Shown here: in pieces, positions 1 to 10,801 of the stretch
How positions within the stretch are numbered: the first letter of the stretch is position 1
How the letters are laid out: every line of letters begins with the position of its first letter
The notes under the pieces: model-generated
Databases searched by the model: none
The model's input: only the letters and a program-made list of their open reading frames with translations
Told to the model about the DNA's origin: nothing
Translations under genes and position numbers: made by a program
From: Trichodelitschia bisporula
Lineage: Eukaryota > Ascomycota > Dothideomycetes > Phaeotrichales > Phaeotrichaceae
NCBI GenBank assembly: GCA_010356995.1
Contig: ML996691.1
Span: 1,248,021-1,312,020, forward strand
DNA length: 64,000 nt
Direction: 5' to 3'

Positions 1-742
1 CCCGGATTGCGGAATGAAGCCCGCGACGATCGGATCCTCCGGCCATGCAAACGCGTACGCATCAGTGGCACCGCCTCCGGCACTCTCTCCGAAGAGAGTG
101 ATGCGCTTTGGATCCCCGCCAAACGCGGCAATGTTGTCCCGTACCCACTCGATCGAGGCGCGAATGTCCTCCATGCCCATATTCTGGTGCTCGAAGCCCG
201 GGACGCCCGGGAAGCCGAAGATGTTGAGCCGGTAGTTCATGCTGACCACCACTACATCTTGCTGATCTGCCAGCGGTGCACCATTTAGGTACGGCGTTCG
301 GCTCTCGCCGACGTTAAAGCCGCCGCCATAGATGGATACCAAAACCGCCTTAGCCTTTTCGCCCGTCTGCATCTTAGTCCAGATATTCAGTGTCAAGCAG
401 TCTTCGTCTTGCGTCTTGCTGGAGATGGCATCGCGGGAAGGACAACTCGGACCCTTCAACGGTCAGATCGCTTCTCATGCGGGATTCTCAACTTACAAAG
501 TCGGTCGCCTTGATTGTTCCATTTCCTTTGTACGGCTGCGGTGGCTTCCATCTCAGGTTACCGACCGGTGGCGCCGCATATGGAACTCCCAGGTACTCTG
601 ACACCTCCGGTGCCAGACGACCCTTCCTCCCCGTAACCGTGAAGCCGCTGCGCGTGCGGACACCTTGCCCAACAGCCCATGACGACTGCGCCTCCGCCAG
701 CTGAGCCGCCAGCGCCGCGAGCGCGATGCAAAACGAGCGCAT
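1..742 (-). CDS. Secreted type-B carboxylesterase/lipase, C-terminus beyond the window
   Basis: Two exons are visible, 742..497 and 453..1, joined by a 43-nt intron (454..496) with donor GTAAGT, branch CTGAC and acceptor AG. Splicing there restores the family signature GPSCPS...EDCLTLNIW. The protein starts with a signal peptide (MRSFCIALAALAAQLAEA), so it is probably secreted. Exon 2 carries the oxyanion-hole stretch SIYGGGF and the nucleophile elbow GESAGG, with the catalytic serine at about residue 206 (bases 82-84). The acid and histidine of the triad would lie further on, left of the window. Enzymes of this family hydrolyse carboxylic esters; the substrate cannot be read from sequence. 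Family assignment is firm, the biological role unknown. Confidence 0.92.
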
Positions 743-1633
743 TCTGAAAGCGAATGTGAATGCGACCCGGAAGGAGTGACTTGGGTCGCTTCCGCGGACA
801 CATCTGATTTCTTATTCCAAAGTCTCACTCTGCTTGCCATTTCGCGCGACCAAAACGAGTGCGAACGTAGATTGGCGAGCGCGTCTTACCATTATTGCGG
901 CGCTCGGGCCTAGGGTCATACACTGTTCGAAGTCGAAATATGCAGGGTTCCTGCAAACTACGCAAGGCTGATCTCGCATGCCTCGTATTGGCTGCTGGAT
1001 GGGTGTTTCGCGTAAGTCGCATCCGTTTAGAATTCTGTGGCACAGTTGGCCGAGGCGTTCGCAAAAGATCTTTCCTTTCTCTTCCGTTATACGTTTCGCC
1101 GCATCAGTAGGGCAGTTTTTAAATATTCGGGTCTGCGATGCTGGCTCAAGATCTCGGCTTCGCGGTTGCCGCGGCTCGTTCGATACGCACACAGGGCTGA
1201 CCTCTGGGCGCCACGACGATCGTTAAAGGGCTAGGCCACATATTTCCTCGCCACTGCAGAATCTCTTTGAGGCATCGAGATCTGATGCTTTACGGCAGAT
1301 CCGGAACTGGCCATGTCGAATGAATGTCGCCTTCGAGCCTTTTCTCCGGGAGCAGGCCGTTCAAGGAGAGGCGATTTGCTTACGTTTGCAAAGCCGAGCC
1401 GTGTATGTGGGACTTGAAGTAGTGTTCGGGGCCGTCTCCCGATGTATAACATTGGAAATCATTATACCAGCATGAATAAAACTCCCATCGAATGCCGAGC
1501 CCGTATCCAAGCTTTGCAAGCGAGAATGGCGACCCTTCTGGACCGCCTCCCGACGAGTACCTCCTTTCGAATACCCACTTCATAGTCTCGCAACCCGCAA
1601 ATAACCCCCATCAAATCGGACCAGATGTGTCAA
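743..1633. other. Gene-free stretch upstream of the esterase
   Basis: This holds the promoter side of the esterase gene. I see no coding region with a credible start, splice structure or family motif on either strand, and no repeat. Confidence 0.55.
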
Positions 1634-1722
1634 GGGCGCATGTTCTAGCGGTATGATTTTCGCTTCGCATTAACCAAGTGCGGGTATGTGAAAGGTCCGG
1701 GGTTCAATTCCCCGTGTGTCCA
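1634..1722 (+). tRNA. tRNA-Pro-like gene with intron, anticodon ambiguous
   Basis: The acceptor arms GGGCGCA and TGTGTCC pair (two G-U), with discriminator A at 1722. The T arm is perfect (CGGGG / TTCAATT / CCCCG, 1698-1714). The D arm (CTAGCGGTATGATT) is like that of fungal tRNA-Pro. The anticodon stem is TTCGC (1659-1663) with GTGAA (1688-1692). If the intron sits at the canonical 37/38 site it covers 1670-1686 and the anticodon reads CGC, which would be alanine. A proline CGG reading needs a non-canonical intron. There is also a T-T mismatch in the D stem. It may be a diverged or decayed tRNA. Confidence 0.6.
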
Positions 1723-2676
1723 TCTTTTGGCTGCTGGCCATGTATTTTGGTAAGTGGAATAGATGGAGCTCTTCTATGATATCCCGGTTCTCCATTGGTA
1801 CGAACATGTCATTCAGCTTCTTTTCTTGAAGTCTTCGGCACATTTTTTGTCTAGCTCGGTGCTATTCCGCGGATTGAGTAATAAATTTGCACAGTGGGGC
1901 TTCATCAATTTGCGACTACTTCCCGTTTGGGATTGCGGTTCGGCCCGTTGCATTTGCTAGCGCGGGTTAGCGGACAGGTCTTGACGAGGATTCATTGGCG
2001 GGCAGGTAACTGATGCATTTACACGGAGTATGGATGTACTGTAACCAAATCTTGCCTCTGTTTTCACTTGTGCAAACTCGCAGTATCCTTCCAGCTTGAT
2101 GCAGAATATCCCGTTCCTCAATACTCTGGTTAGCCAGCTCTTCTCCTCCAGATTCCTGAACTACGAACGCTGGCTGATGTCAGGTGGGCGGTGGTGGGGA
2201 ATCATAATGCAATGAGGCGAGCATTTGCTCATTGGGGAAATAACAATACCAGAGAATTCTGGACATTGAGATGGCAAAACGGTCTCAGCGGCTTTTTGGG
2301 AGTACATGCTGCAGTAGGTGTGGACTGCTCTACATTCATGATTCAATTCCTGGTTCACTCTCAGCCTTGCGACCTCCACATTCCGACCCCGTCCGCTGAA
2401 CGGAGAATTTTGGACTCGCGTCGGCTTCGAGGCCCTACCTCAAGCGCCTACTTAGTAGTAAATAACACTCCCGAGCCTCAATGGGTTTCAATCTGGAGGA
2501 GCGAAGATAGTGTACGGTGGTGGGGCCGGAGAGTTGGCGTGGATGCACCAAGAGATCGATTGGTCGGAAGCAACACAAACTGTAGGCTGACCGGAAGTCA
2601 TGGGATGAGCATGGACGTCTCTAACATTTCTCAAATTGGTGTCTTTGTACACGATTCCACTCTCCTACACAGCTAA
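1723..2676. other. Gene-free stretch
   Basis: Between the tRNA-like gene and the 3' end of the secreted-protein gene I see no supported gene. The longest open frame (about 2191-2676, plus strand) has no ATG at its start and no recognisable motif. Confidence 0.5.
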
Positions 2677-3895
2677 CTACTTTGCGTAGGCGAAATGCGT
2701 GACAATCAGAGCCATCTGCTCAGCACCATCATCACCGTCGAGAACAGTCTTCATCGCACCCATCTTCATGCCACCGTGGCCACCTTGCTCACGCGAGGGA
2801 TGCTGCTCCAAGTCGTAGTGAGCCTCCATGTAGATCTTGTCACCCTTGGTGACCTTGAGGGGCGTGTCGCAAAGGGTCGTCGTAGCGATCGTCTCCCACA
2901 CCTTGCCGTCTGAAGTGTGGCTAGTATGGCCTGGGCCGCCATACGTGGCCACAGAGTTGCAGATCTCCTTGTTGTTGACTTTGAAAACGATGTTGACACC
3001 ACCATCATGTAGATGACCCCGCATGTTAACAATGTACCCATCATGGGCGACAACGATGCCCGTGCTATTGACCGAGAACTTGGTCACGCCGTGAGGGGGA
3101 TGGATACCCGTCCCGCTCTCACCGCTGCACAGCCCGGGATCAACCAGCTGCTGGCGCGCATCAAGGTACCCAGGCACCTTCCCGGGGAGGAACTCGATCT
3201 CAGCGGAAATGTAGACGGTCCGCTCGACGTTGTTGTAGTTGACCACATCCATCATGTTCAGCACGTGCCGGTCCTTGGTCAGGTAGTACCCGGACTTGAT
3301 CTCATTCTTCGCCGCCGCGAAGGTCATCCCCGCGACCTCAGTCGCGCCGCCCGAGAGGACGGAAATGGGGATTGTCGCCGCCTTCCCTAGGTCTTCACAC
3401 CCGAACGCCGCCACGGGCGCGGACGTGAAGTCCATGAACACGTTGTGGTGGTTGTAGATCCCGTCCTTGGTGTCCGCGCGCTGGAACTTCTCGTCCAGGA
3501 TCATGGTTTCTGTTTCTAGGACCGTGACGTCGCGCGGGTAGTCGTCGGCTACTAGGTACTGGTACCCTGTGCCGCCCTTGTCCATGGACATGCCGTTGCC
3601 GACTCTGGTCGTGCTCTGCGCGGGTTAGGTAAGGCCCAGTCTAATGTTGGTCACAACGTACATTTGCGGCCTTGAGCTTGTACGGCCCGTACTGGAGCCG
3701 GAGGCGCTTCGCGCCGGCAAAACGAGGGGTGATTTCCTCGACCTTCATGGCCTTCTTCGGGGTCGCTGTGCGCATGCTTTCGGCGAGAGCTTGGACCTGG
3801 GCTGCCACCACATCACCGCCGACCGGAGGGTCGCGCTTCTGGATGGCGGCGCCATTGACTACGGCGGACAACAACAGGGTTAGGAGCAACTGCAT
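2677..3895 (-). CDS. Secreted protein, possibly SURNod19-like
   Basis: Two exons, 3895..3662 and 3615..2677, flank a 46-nt intron (donor GTACGT, branch CTAAC, acceptor CAG) and encode 390 residues. The N-terminus is a clear signal peptide (MQLLLTLLLSAVVNGAA), followed by a Kex2-type KR at residues 20-21, so the protein is likely secreted and processed. The middle and C-terminal parts are rich in His and Gly (NHHN, HPPHG, RGHLHDGG, QGGHGGMKMG) and have few cysteines. The run GHLHDGGVNIVFKVNNKEIC and the later KGDKIYMEAHYD recall the stress-up-regulated Nod19 family, but I recognise this only loosely. The histidines could bind metal; that is inference. No partner gene is evident nearby. Confidence 0.82.
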
Positions 3896-5271
3896 GTTTG
3901 AGGAGAAATGAACAAATGTCGTTTGACAGACTACGAGTATGTGATGCGCCTGTCCATCATATATACGTTCCTTACCACGGGAAGCTCGAAATCCCACTTT
4001 CAGTGGCCAATGTTTACGCTTGCAGAGCTTCTTGCGATAAGTTGGCGGTGGATATTCAATCAAAGCGCCTGAAAGCTTGATAGCCCTGGGGTGGTGGTCT
4101 TAGCCTGATCGACCGTGGGAGTGCCGTTTCCGCGTTTCGCATAAGGGGTATGTGGGGAACCCGGAGAGAGGCTAGAGTGCCGTACTTTCGCTCCGCATGA
4201 GAAGTTCGCGACAAACAGCGGACGAATTACCACGACAGCCGGATGTACAATATGCCGTATGAAGCCCTCACTCGAGAAGATAATAAAGCCAGTCAGGTGG
4301 CCTTAAGTTTGGTCGCGATATGATCTTCGACACGGAACATCGTCCTTGGTGCTCGGAGGCGGGGCTCCAAAGCCCTACATCTCGAAAGGTAAACAGAACG
4401 AGCACCAAGACGCAGGAACGAGTTTTGCCCAAAATCAAGCAAACAAGCCACGGGAAGGCTAACGCCGTCTGGACCTTGCCAAATAGATGATTTATGCATC
4501 GAGGCTGGAGTGAGGCCGTGGAGCTGGCTGTCTCAGCGCAGTAACTTTGCTCCAAAGTGCATGGGGCTCAACGGTGGGCCATGGAACGTCCTCGTCAGGC
4601 TGGCTCGGGTGGAAATGCTTCCGTCTTGTTGTATAGTGGCTCGGCTTCAAGGGGCGGCAATGTGTAGGGCATCCTGTGCTTCCGGTGCCGGGCAAGGCTG
4701 AAGATGAAGCTGAACGCGCGCGCCCAGAATGATTCAACGCCGTAGTCCGTCGCAAGATATGATAAACAAGAGGAACGCTCTTTGAGGTCGAGCCTGATGT
4801 ATTAGTACTCTAGAGTTACGATAAGGAAGGCTAGCTGATACTAAGGAAGAAGAATCGTTCACTCCCACCACTCCTTAAGGCAGGAGGCACAAATAACATG
4901 GCCGCACCCTAAACACGGGGGGCCACATCAACTAGAGTAGGGGCAACATCTTTGCTCTGGCAATGGCAGCATATCCAGACCCAGTTTACATCGGCCATTT
5001 TAGCAGGAGCGGAGTTGTGGTAATTGACATTAGCAGGAGCAAAGGTAGAAGGAGCCTGGTTGGTCATTTTAACACAAAAGAATTGATATATCGGCAAATT
5101 GAATTGGAATGAGAAGCTGGTGTACGATACTGGTAATCCTTCCTTTGACGGAGATCGCGCAATAGCTCCTTCCCATAGCTTCCCCGCCACGGATGCAGCC
5201 CCGTAGCTTGGCGCTCATAACTTGTGGATAAGATTGAAGAACGTTTTCCCTGTACCTTTGAGCATCAAATA
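3896..5271. other. Gene-free stretch
   Basis: This includes the promoter of the secreted-protein gene. Small open frames here lack family motifs and splice support. I see no repeat. Confidence 0.5.
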
Positions 5272-5363
5272 TCCGGTATGGTCTAGTGGTTAGGATCACC
5301 CGCTCTCATCAGAAGAGTTGCTACGGCGCCGGGTAGGCCCGGGTTCGATTCCCGGTACCGGAA
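5272..5363 (+). tRNA. tRNA-Glu (CTC) with a 20-nt intron
   Basis: Acceptor TCCGGTA (5272-5278) pairs with TACCGGA (5356-5362); discriminator A is 5363. The anticodon stem is ACCCG (5298-5302) with CGGGT (5330-5334). The anticodon CTC is 5305-5307 and A37 is 5308. The intron (5309-5328) lies at the canonical 37/38 position. The T arm is CCGGG / TTCGATT / CCCGG. All arms pair well, so this looks functional. Confidence 0.95.
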
Positions 5364-7042
5364 TATGTTCACATATGTCTTTTTGCTCTTGGGATGGTTC
5401 GTCGTGAAGTCGACCATGATAATTTCTTTTTTAGCGTGAGGATCGGACTAGGACGACAGTTATGGCAGAAGCAACTTCAACTGATAGTCTTGTACAGAAA
5501 ACAGCTCGCCTTCATCACTTTACGTTACCTATTCATCACCCCCCAGAGTAATCCCTAATCTCAAGACCTTTGACTATAAACGAGGGCAAACTGCCGTCAT
5601 GCCATCATGTCGACACCATTCCGCAATCCAGCCAATAGCGACATGCGACGGAATCTGATTGCCTACGGTACACAGTGTCATAGCCAGCTAGTTCTAGTTC
5701 CAGGTGCTAGACGGTGGGATCTGGCCCAGTGGCCGCTGCCTGGTAGTGTATGTGGGGCACTGATGGCGTGGCATACGGCTGAGGAAAGGTACCATAGTAA
5801 AGCTGCCTGGCCAGGACACCGAGTTGAGCACGAGGGTTGGACGTCGAAGGGAGTTGAAGCGTTAAAGGGGCTTTGATAGTGAGGTCGGTAGCGCCGCACG
5901 CGAGAAAGCAAGGCCGGGTTCGTCGCGTGTTGTTGACTTCTTTGTTGGCCTCGCGGTGGCTGAGCTGGGTGCGGGGTTGCTGGGAGCGTTATCGATAGCC
6001 CAATTGGGAAGGTCGCTGTGGCGGTGCAACACGTGTGACTTGGCATGGTTTGCTGGCTCTTTCGCTGACTTCTTGCTGATGACTCGAAAACGGGAGTCAC
6101 TGCGCATGGTGCTGATTGCAAAGGTCAGTAAGACGAACTCTCGACACCGTAGCAGCTCATAGACACCGGTCGGGCCGGAGTCAAAAAAGATAACGGCGAA
6201 GCCACTGCGTCACCTGAAGCCGAAGGAGCCCGGATCATCACGGGGCACGGGCCTAGTGCAAAGCCCCCCTGTCGCCGCTGCGTGTGCAGCGTGCAGTGAA
6301 TGGCAGAGCTGTCCGTGCCACTTCTCCAACTTTGTCATCCTCACTGTAAAGTGTGAAAGCAACTCTACACCTCCACCTCTCTGCCTCATCTCTCTCCTCC
6401 TCGCAACCTATATTCACCTACCTCTCGCTCCTTGCCAACTTCTCACTTCTAGGCGTCTCGAGATCTTTGGAGAGGAGGGTCGTCGTGCTGAGGCAAAGGA
6501 CCACATATACTTGGCCATCTCTCGCTGCCTGGCTCCATCGGCCGCCACCGTCAATATCTCTGGTACTCTCGTCCCGACATCCCCACCCTATCGCTCGCCC
6601 GGCCGCTTTCCGTCAGACCAGCTAGGTTCCCGCAAGTCGCAGTCATACAGTCACCGACCTGCCTCACACTCTCCGCCTGTTGTAGCCTTACAGGCTCACC
6701 ATATCCTCCACTCTTCGATCCCCGCTAGGTCGCAGCCACAGCCCCCGGAGCCACCTCCCACTACCCCCCGCCTTACGCATATCACCCCCCTTCCCCTCTC
6801 CCGCGCTGTCGGTCTCGTCAGACTAGGTCGACGAGATTCGGCACCGTATAAACATCACCACGGCTCGGTCTCAGAACGGTCGGAAGCGAAAACTATCCTC
6901 AACTTCCCGCACTGCCGCCGAACCCGTCGCCAAGAAGCTGCCATCGCTGTCCAGAGTTGGCTCCGAGTCCCTGCTGACGCAACTGCCTCCCAGTGTTTTG
7001 CCCTTCTCGCCCGCTCCGACCCCAGCTACCACGACCGCGGTT
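5364..7042. other. Intergenic; pyrimidine-rich leader of the RBR ligase gene
   Basis: From about 6350 the plus strand becomes very C/T-rich, typical of promoters and 5' leaders of filamentous fungi, and leads into the ATG at 7043. A TATA-like CGTATAAA lies at about 6845. The open frame through 6256-7056 in another frame is Ser/Pro/Arg-rich and looks like translated leader, not a gene. I see nothing convincing in 5364-6250. Confidence 0.5.
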
Positions 7043-8750
7043 ATGGAGTCCGATGACGAGATCAATAGCTTCCACACGAGTGACGATGAGGGCATGGACG
7101 ACCCTGATAGCGACCTCAGCAACGGTGAGGGTAAGCGAAGCCTCCGTCCTAGGCTTCTCATAGCTAATGTTTTATACCAGATTCTGATGTCGAAGACGAG
7201 CTAGAGGAGTACGACGGCGATGACGTGGGCTTCGAGAGCCAAGAGAAAATCGGAAAGCAGCAGAAGAAGCCATACGAAGTTGACTTCAAGGTCTACAGCC
7301 CCGAAGACATCCAGCGCGCACAGCAGCGCACCGTCGATGAGGTCAAGGGCGTGTTACAACAGTCACCTGAAGCCACGGCTATCCTTCTCCGCTCCTTCCG
7401 ATGGAATAGGGACAAGCTCATCGATGCATACATGGAGCGACGTGAGGCCGTCCTCGAGCAGGCTGGCCTGGGCGATGAGGCTTCCTCAGGGGCCAAGATC
7501 ATGACCGTCCCTGGCTTCTGCTGCGAGATCTGCTGGGACGACTCCCCAGAGATGCAGACTTTCGCCATGAAGTGCGGACATCGCTTCTGCGTCGACTGCT
7601 ACAAGCGCTACCTAACCACGAAGATTAAGGAGGAGGGTGAAGCGTCTAGGATTCGATGCCCAGGCGATGACTGTAGCCGTGTCGTCGACTCCAAGTCTAT
7701 CGATCTCCTGGTGTCGGAGGACGCTCACGACCGGTACGTTCTTTGCCTTAAGGAAGTGCCTCGCTGACCCTGCAGCTATCTCGAACTTCTCACGCGCACA
7801 TACGTTGACGACCTCGAGAACCTCAAGTGGTGCCCGGCACCTAACTGTGTCTACGCCGTCGACTGCAAGATAAAGCCGCGCGATCTCCCCCGCATTGTGC
7901 CGACAGTGCACTGCGACTGCAGCCACGAGTTCTGCTTCGGTTGCACGCTCAACGATCATCAGCCTGCCCCATGCATGCTGGTCAGGAAGTGGCTGAAGAA
8001 ATGCGAGGATGATTCGGAGACGGCGAACTGGATCTCGGCGAACACAAAGGAGTGCCCGCGGTGCCACTCGACGATTGAGAAGAATGGCGGGTGCAACCAC
8101 ATGACGTGCCGCAAGTGCCGGCATGAGTTCTGCTGGATGTGTATGGGAGTGTGGAGCGAGCACGGAACCAGCTGGTACAACTGCAACCGGTACGAGGAGC
8201 GGTCTGGTGCCGAGGCGCGTGATGCGCAAGCCAAGTCGCGGCAGTCGTTGGAGCGCTATCTGCATTACTACAACCGCTACGCCAACCACGAGCAGTCGGC
8301 GAAGCTGGACAAAGACATCTACATCAAGACGGAAAAGAAGATGACGCAGCTGCAGACGACTGCGGGTATGTCGTGGATAGAGGTGCAGTTCCTCGAGGCG
8401 GCGTCGCAGGCGCTGCAGCAGTGTCGCCAGACGCTCAAGTGGACGTATGCTTTCGCCTTTTACCTGGCGCGCAACAACCAGACGGAGATCTTTGAGGACA
8501 ACCAAAAGGATCTGGAGTTTGCGGTGGAGAACCTTAGTGAGATGTTTGAGAAGCCGGTTGACCAGCTTGCGGGTCTGAAGGTCGACATGATGGACAAGAC
8601 CTCGTACTGCAACCGCCGGCGCATCATTCTGCTCAGCGACACGGCTGAGAACCTGAAGAACGGTATGTTTGCTGTGGCTGTATATTCGGAGTACCGCTAA
8701 CCGCGCTAGGTAACTGGGAGTTCAACGTTGACTTCGACACGCCGCGCTAA
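7043..8750 (+). CDS. RBR-type E3 ubiquitin ligase, Ariadne family
   Basis: Four exons, 7043..7130, 7181..7733, 7776..8662 and 8710..8750, encode 522 residues; the introns are 42-50 nt with normal signals. The order is an acidic N-terminus, a UBA-like stretch (about 60-125), RING1 from about residue 143 (CCEICWDD...KCGHRFC), the IBR zinc region, RING2 (CPRCHSTIEKNGGCNHMTC) and a C-terminal helical Ariadne region. The catalytic cysteine of RBR ligases, in GGCNHMTC, is present at about residue 320. These enzymes take ubiquitin from an E2 (UBCH7 type) onto that cysteine before passing it to a substrate; the Ariadne domain is autoinhibitory and is relieved by neddylated cullins in animals. It appears complete, ending EFNVDFDTPR as Ariadne proteins do. 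Confidence 0.96.
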
Positions 8751-9698
8751 GTGCAGTGAGTGAGGGCCGTTCAGATAGAATATGAGGCGTTGATGCGATT
8801 GGTTGCGTGCGCTTCTGCTTTCGTTCCACTTTTGGGTGTTTCCTTTTTCGGGTATTTGCATAGCTTGGTGTTTAGGTCGGCGCTGGGAGACGGTACGAAT
8901 CATCTGTCTCCGTGATGGCGGACGGGAGGATCATGGGGTTGCAACCTACGGATTGAAGCGACAACCGAGGGTTTTGAGTGCGTTGGACTTGAGCGAGGAT
9001 ATCACTTGGGCGAGGATGTTCATGGTTCCTGATGGGCGAAAAATCTCACTCCGCTGTGGTTATGTGCTTTTATTTGCTTTGGCATGTTTTCTTATGGCGA
9101 TAGATCGTTTGCAACATTTGCTTGGTTTCATTACGTCTTATCGTCGGGGTTGGGACTCTTTACTCCGCTGCTGGTGGTGGGGGGAGGGAGGGCGAGGGAT
9201 GGTGATGTGGGATGTACGATGCCCTTTTTGTTTCTCTTCTCAGCTGTCTCGGGGGGTAGGGGAGAGGAAAGAAAGCAGAGTATCCCTTTTACATGACCTT
9301 GATGCGTGCTGAGGTTTCTGGGAGAGTACCCGACCCCAGCCCTCCGGCTCCACGAGGGTGCACCAACGAGGCTGCCACACCCGCAATGGCACCGTCCTCC
9401 ACGCACCATTCACGCCCTAACCACTCCCCCTTTCGCACGGAACTTTCCAGCCTCACCGTCCCTCATCATACCCACCCCGGATCATACGACGGGTCCACTC
9501 CACGCCAGTGTGTGGGGGGATGACATCAGTCCCACGCGGGTACATAACGCAGCCACGCCTCGCCTCCCACGAGCTCTACCTCCCTCCCGTATCTCGCCGG
9601 TGTCAATGAACAACCACCTCAGCACCAACATCCTAAACCTCAGTCCGCCCCTGCCTTCCCAATCCCCTCCCACCACCCACCCGCCGCCCACCGCGAAA
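8751..9698. other. Intergenic between the RBR ligase and con-6
   Basis: The first part is presumably the 3' UTR of the ligase gene. From about 9320 the plus strand is C-rich and likely forms the promoter and leader of the con-6 gene. No other gene is seen. Confidence 0.5.
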
Positions 9699-10130
9699 AT
9701 GGCGCCTCTAGGTATCACCAATACGGGCATCAACGACACGCCCGAAGACCGCAGCCACACGGCTAGCGGGCATAAGGCGAACTTGTCGAATCCGCGTACG
9801 CCCGCCTCCGCCCTCTCTTCCTAACTAACGACGCAGACACGAGCACTACGTCGAAAGAACACTCCGCCGGGTTGTTAAGGGAGCTCGGCGGGGAAGACGC
9901 GTTTTATAGTAAGCACCCGGCACCGATGGGAGATCATAGTGCGCCGGGGATGAGGAATCGGGGGAATGTGGTTGGGGGGTTGAAGGCGTGAGTGAATATG
10001 AATGGAAAGAAAATGGGGGAGGGGGGCTGACTAGGGTAGGACGGTGAATGCGCCGGAGGAGAGTGGGCGGATTGTTAGTGAGGAGGGGAGGGAAAGGGCG
10101 GCGGGGAAGTTGAGGGAGATGGGCGCGTAG
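9699..10130 (+). CDS. con-6: Conidiation-specific protein 6 (Con-6 family)
   Basis: Three exons, 9699..9795, 9837..9987 and 10040..10130, encode 112 residues; introns of 41 and 52 nt have CTAAC and CTGAC branches. Two copies of the Con-6 repeat are visible: SGHKANLSNPHTSTTSKEHS, then GNVVGGLKATVNAPEESGR followed by VSEEGRERAAGKLREMGA. Con-6 was described in Neurospora as a small protein expressed during conidiation; its biochemical role is unknown. The ATG at 9699 is preferred to an in-frame one at 9606 because the family has a short N-terminus and 9606-9698 encodes only a Pro/Ser-rich run. Confidence 0.88.
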
Positions 10131-10801
10131 GTTTCGCTGGGGAAGGGATTGCGTGCATTACTTGTCTGGAAGTGGACCTAGGGTGGGCAAAGCGAAGCTG
10201 ACGGGAGCAAGGCTCTAACGCGTGCAACGGCAACTGTGTAAGCTGAAGATTGGAGTAGAAGACAAAAAGAGGAAGAGAGTCAGAGACTCTCGAGACTTAA
10301 ATACGCGATGCCAAGTATCCTCCTTTGCTCCTTCCTTATATCATGAGCTTATGACATCATGTCCCCTAGTACGCTCCTTTCTGACATAACGATGCTCTTT
10401 CCATATCCACATCAGAAGTGGAGCAGTAACGACCGAGGCTGTGAGCTCTGATATCGCCTTCATCCTGGCAAGGTTGTGATGACGTTGTCACGAGCCCACC
10501 GAAGGACGCCGCGCAGAATCCTGACTGAGACAAAAAAGTCGGCCGGCGAAGGGTTCGTCGCCATTCTGGGCTTTTGTAGAAGAGGTGTCTCTCCGTTTCT
10601 GTGTCTTTGACGATGCGTCTTGGGCCGTGTGGTTGCCTCAAGACGTCTCCAGATCCAAGGCTGGAAGACGATGATTCCGTGAGTGTTGACGCGTAACCGC
10701 TATCATGAGACCATATTCCTGATGCTACAATGCCTACCTTAACAAAGCACTCTACGTCTAGCGCCGTGCACCAATGCATCCATCCAAGATTCGTCTACCC
10801 C
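10131..10801. other. Intergenic, containing a dispersed-repeat copy
   Basis: This lies between the convergent con-6 and eIF2B epsilon genes. About 10186-10415 is related to a segment at 22.6 kb (separate entry). The rest shows no gene. Confidence 0.55.
10186..10415 (+). repeat. Dispersed repeat, copy A
   Basis: The segment aligns by eye, in the same orientation, with 22614-22862. Shared blocks in the same order include GGAGCAAGG.CTCTA, GGCAACTGTG, GGAGTA, a purine-rich GAAGAG run, GATGCC..GTATCCTC, TCCTTCCT.ATAT and CTGACATA.CGA. It has no coding capacity. It could be the remnant of a non-autonomous transposon or a shared non-coding element. No clean terminal repeats or target duplication were found. 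Confidence 0.65.

Noticed and set aside
2191-2676. Open frame of 161 codons on the plus strand
   Set aside because: No ATG at its start, no recognisable domain, and it ends just at the 3' end of a convergent supported gene.
6256-7056. Open frame of 266 codons on the plus strand
   Set aside because: It overlaps the C/T-rich leader and start of the RBR ligase in another frame and is low-complexity.
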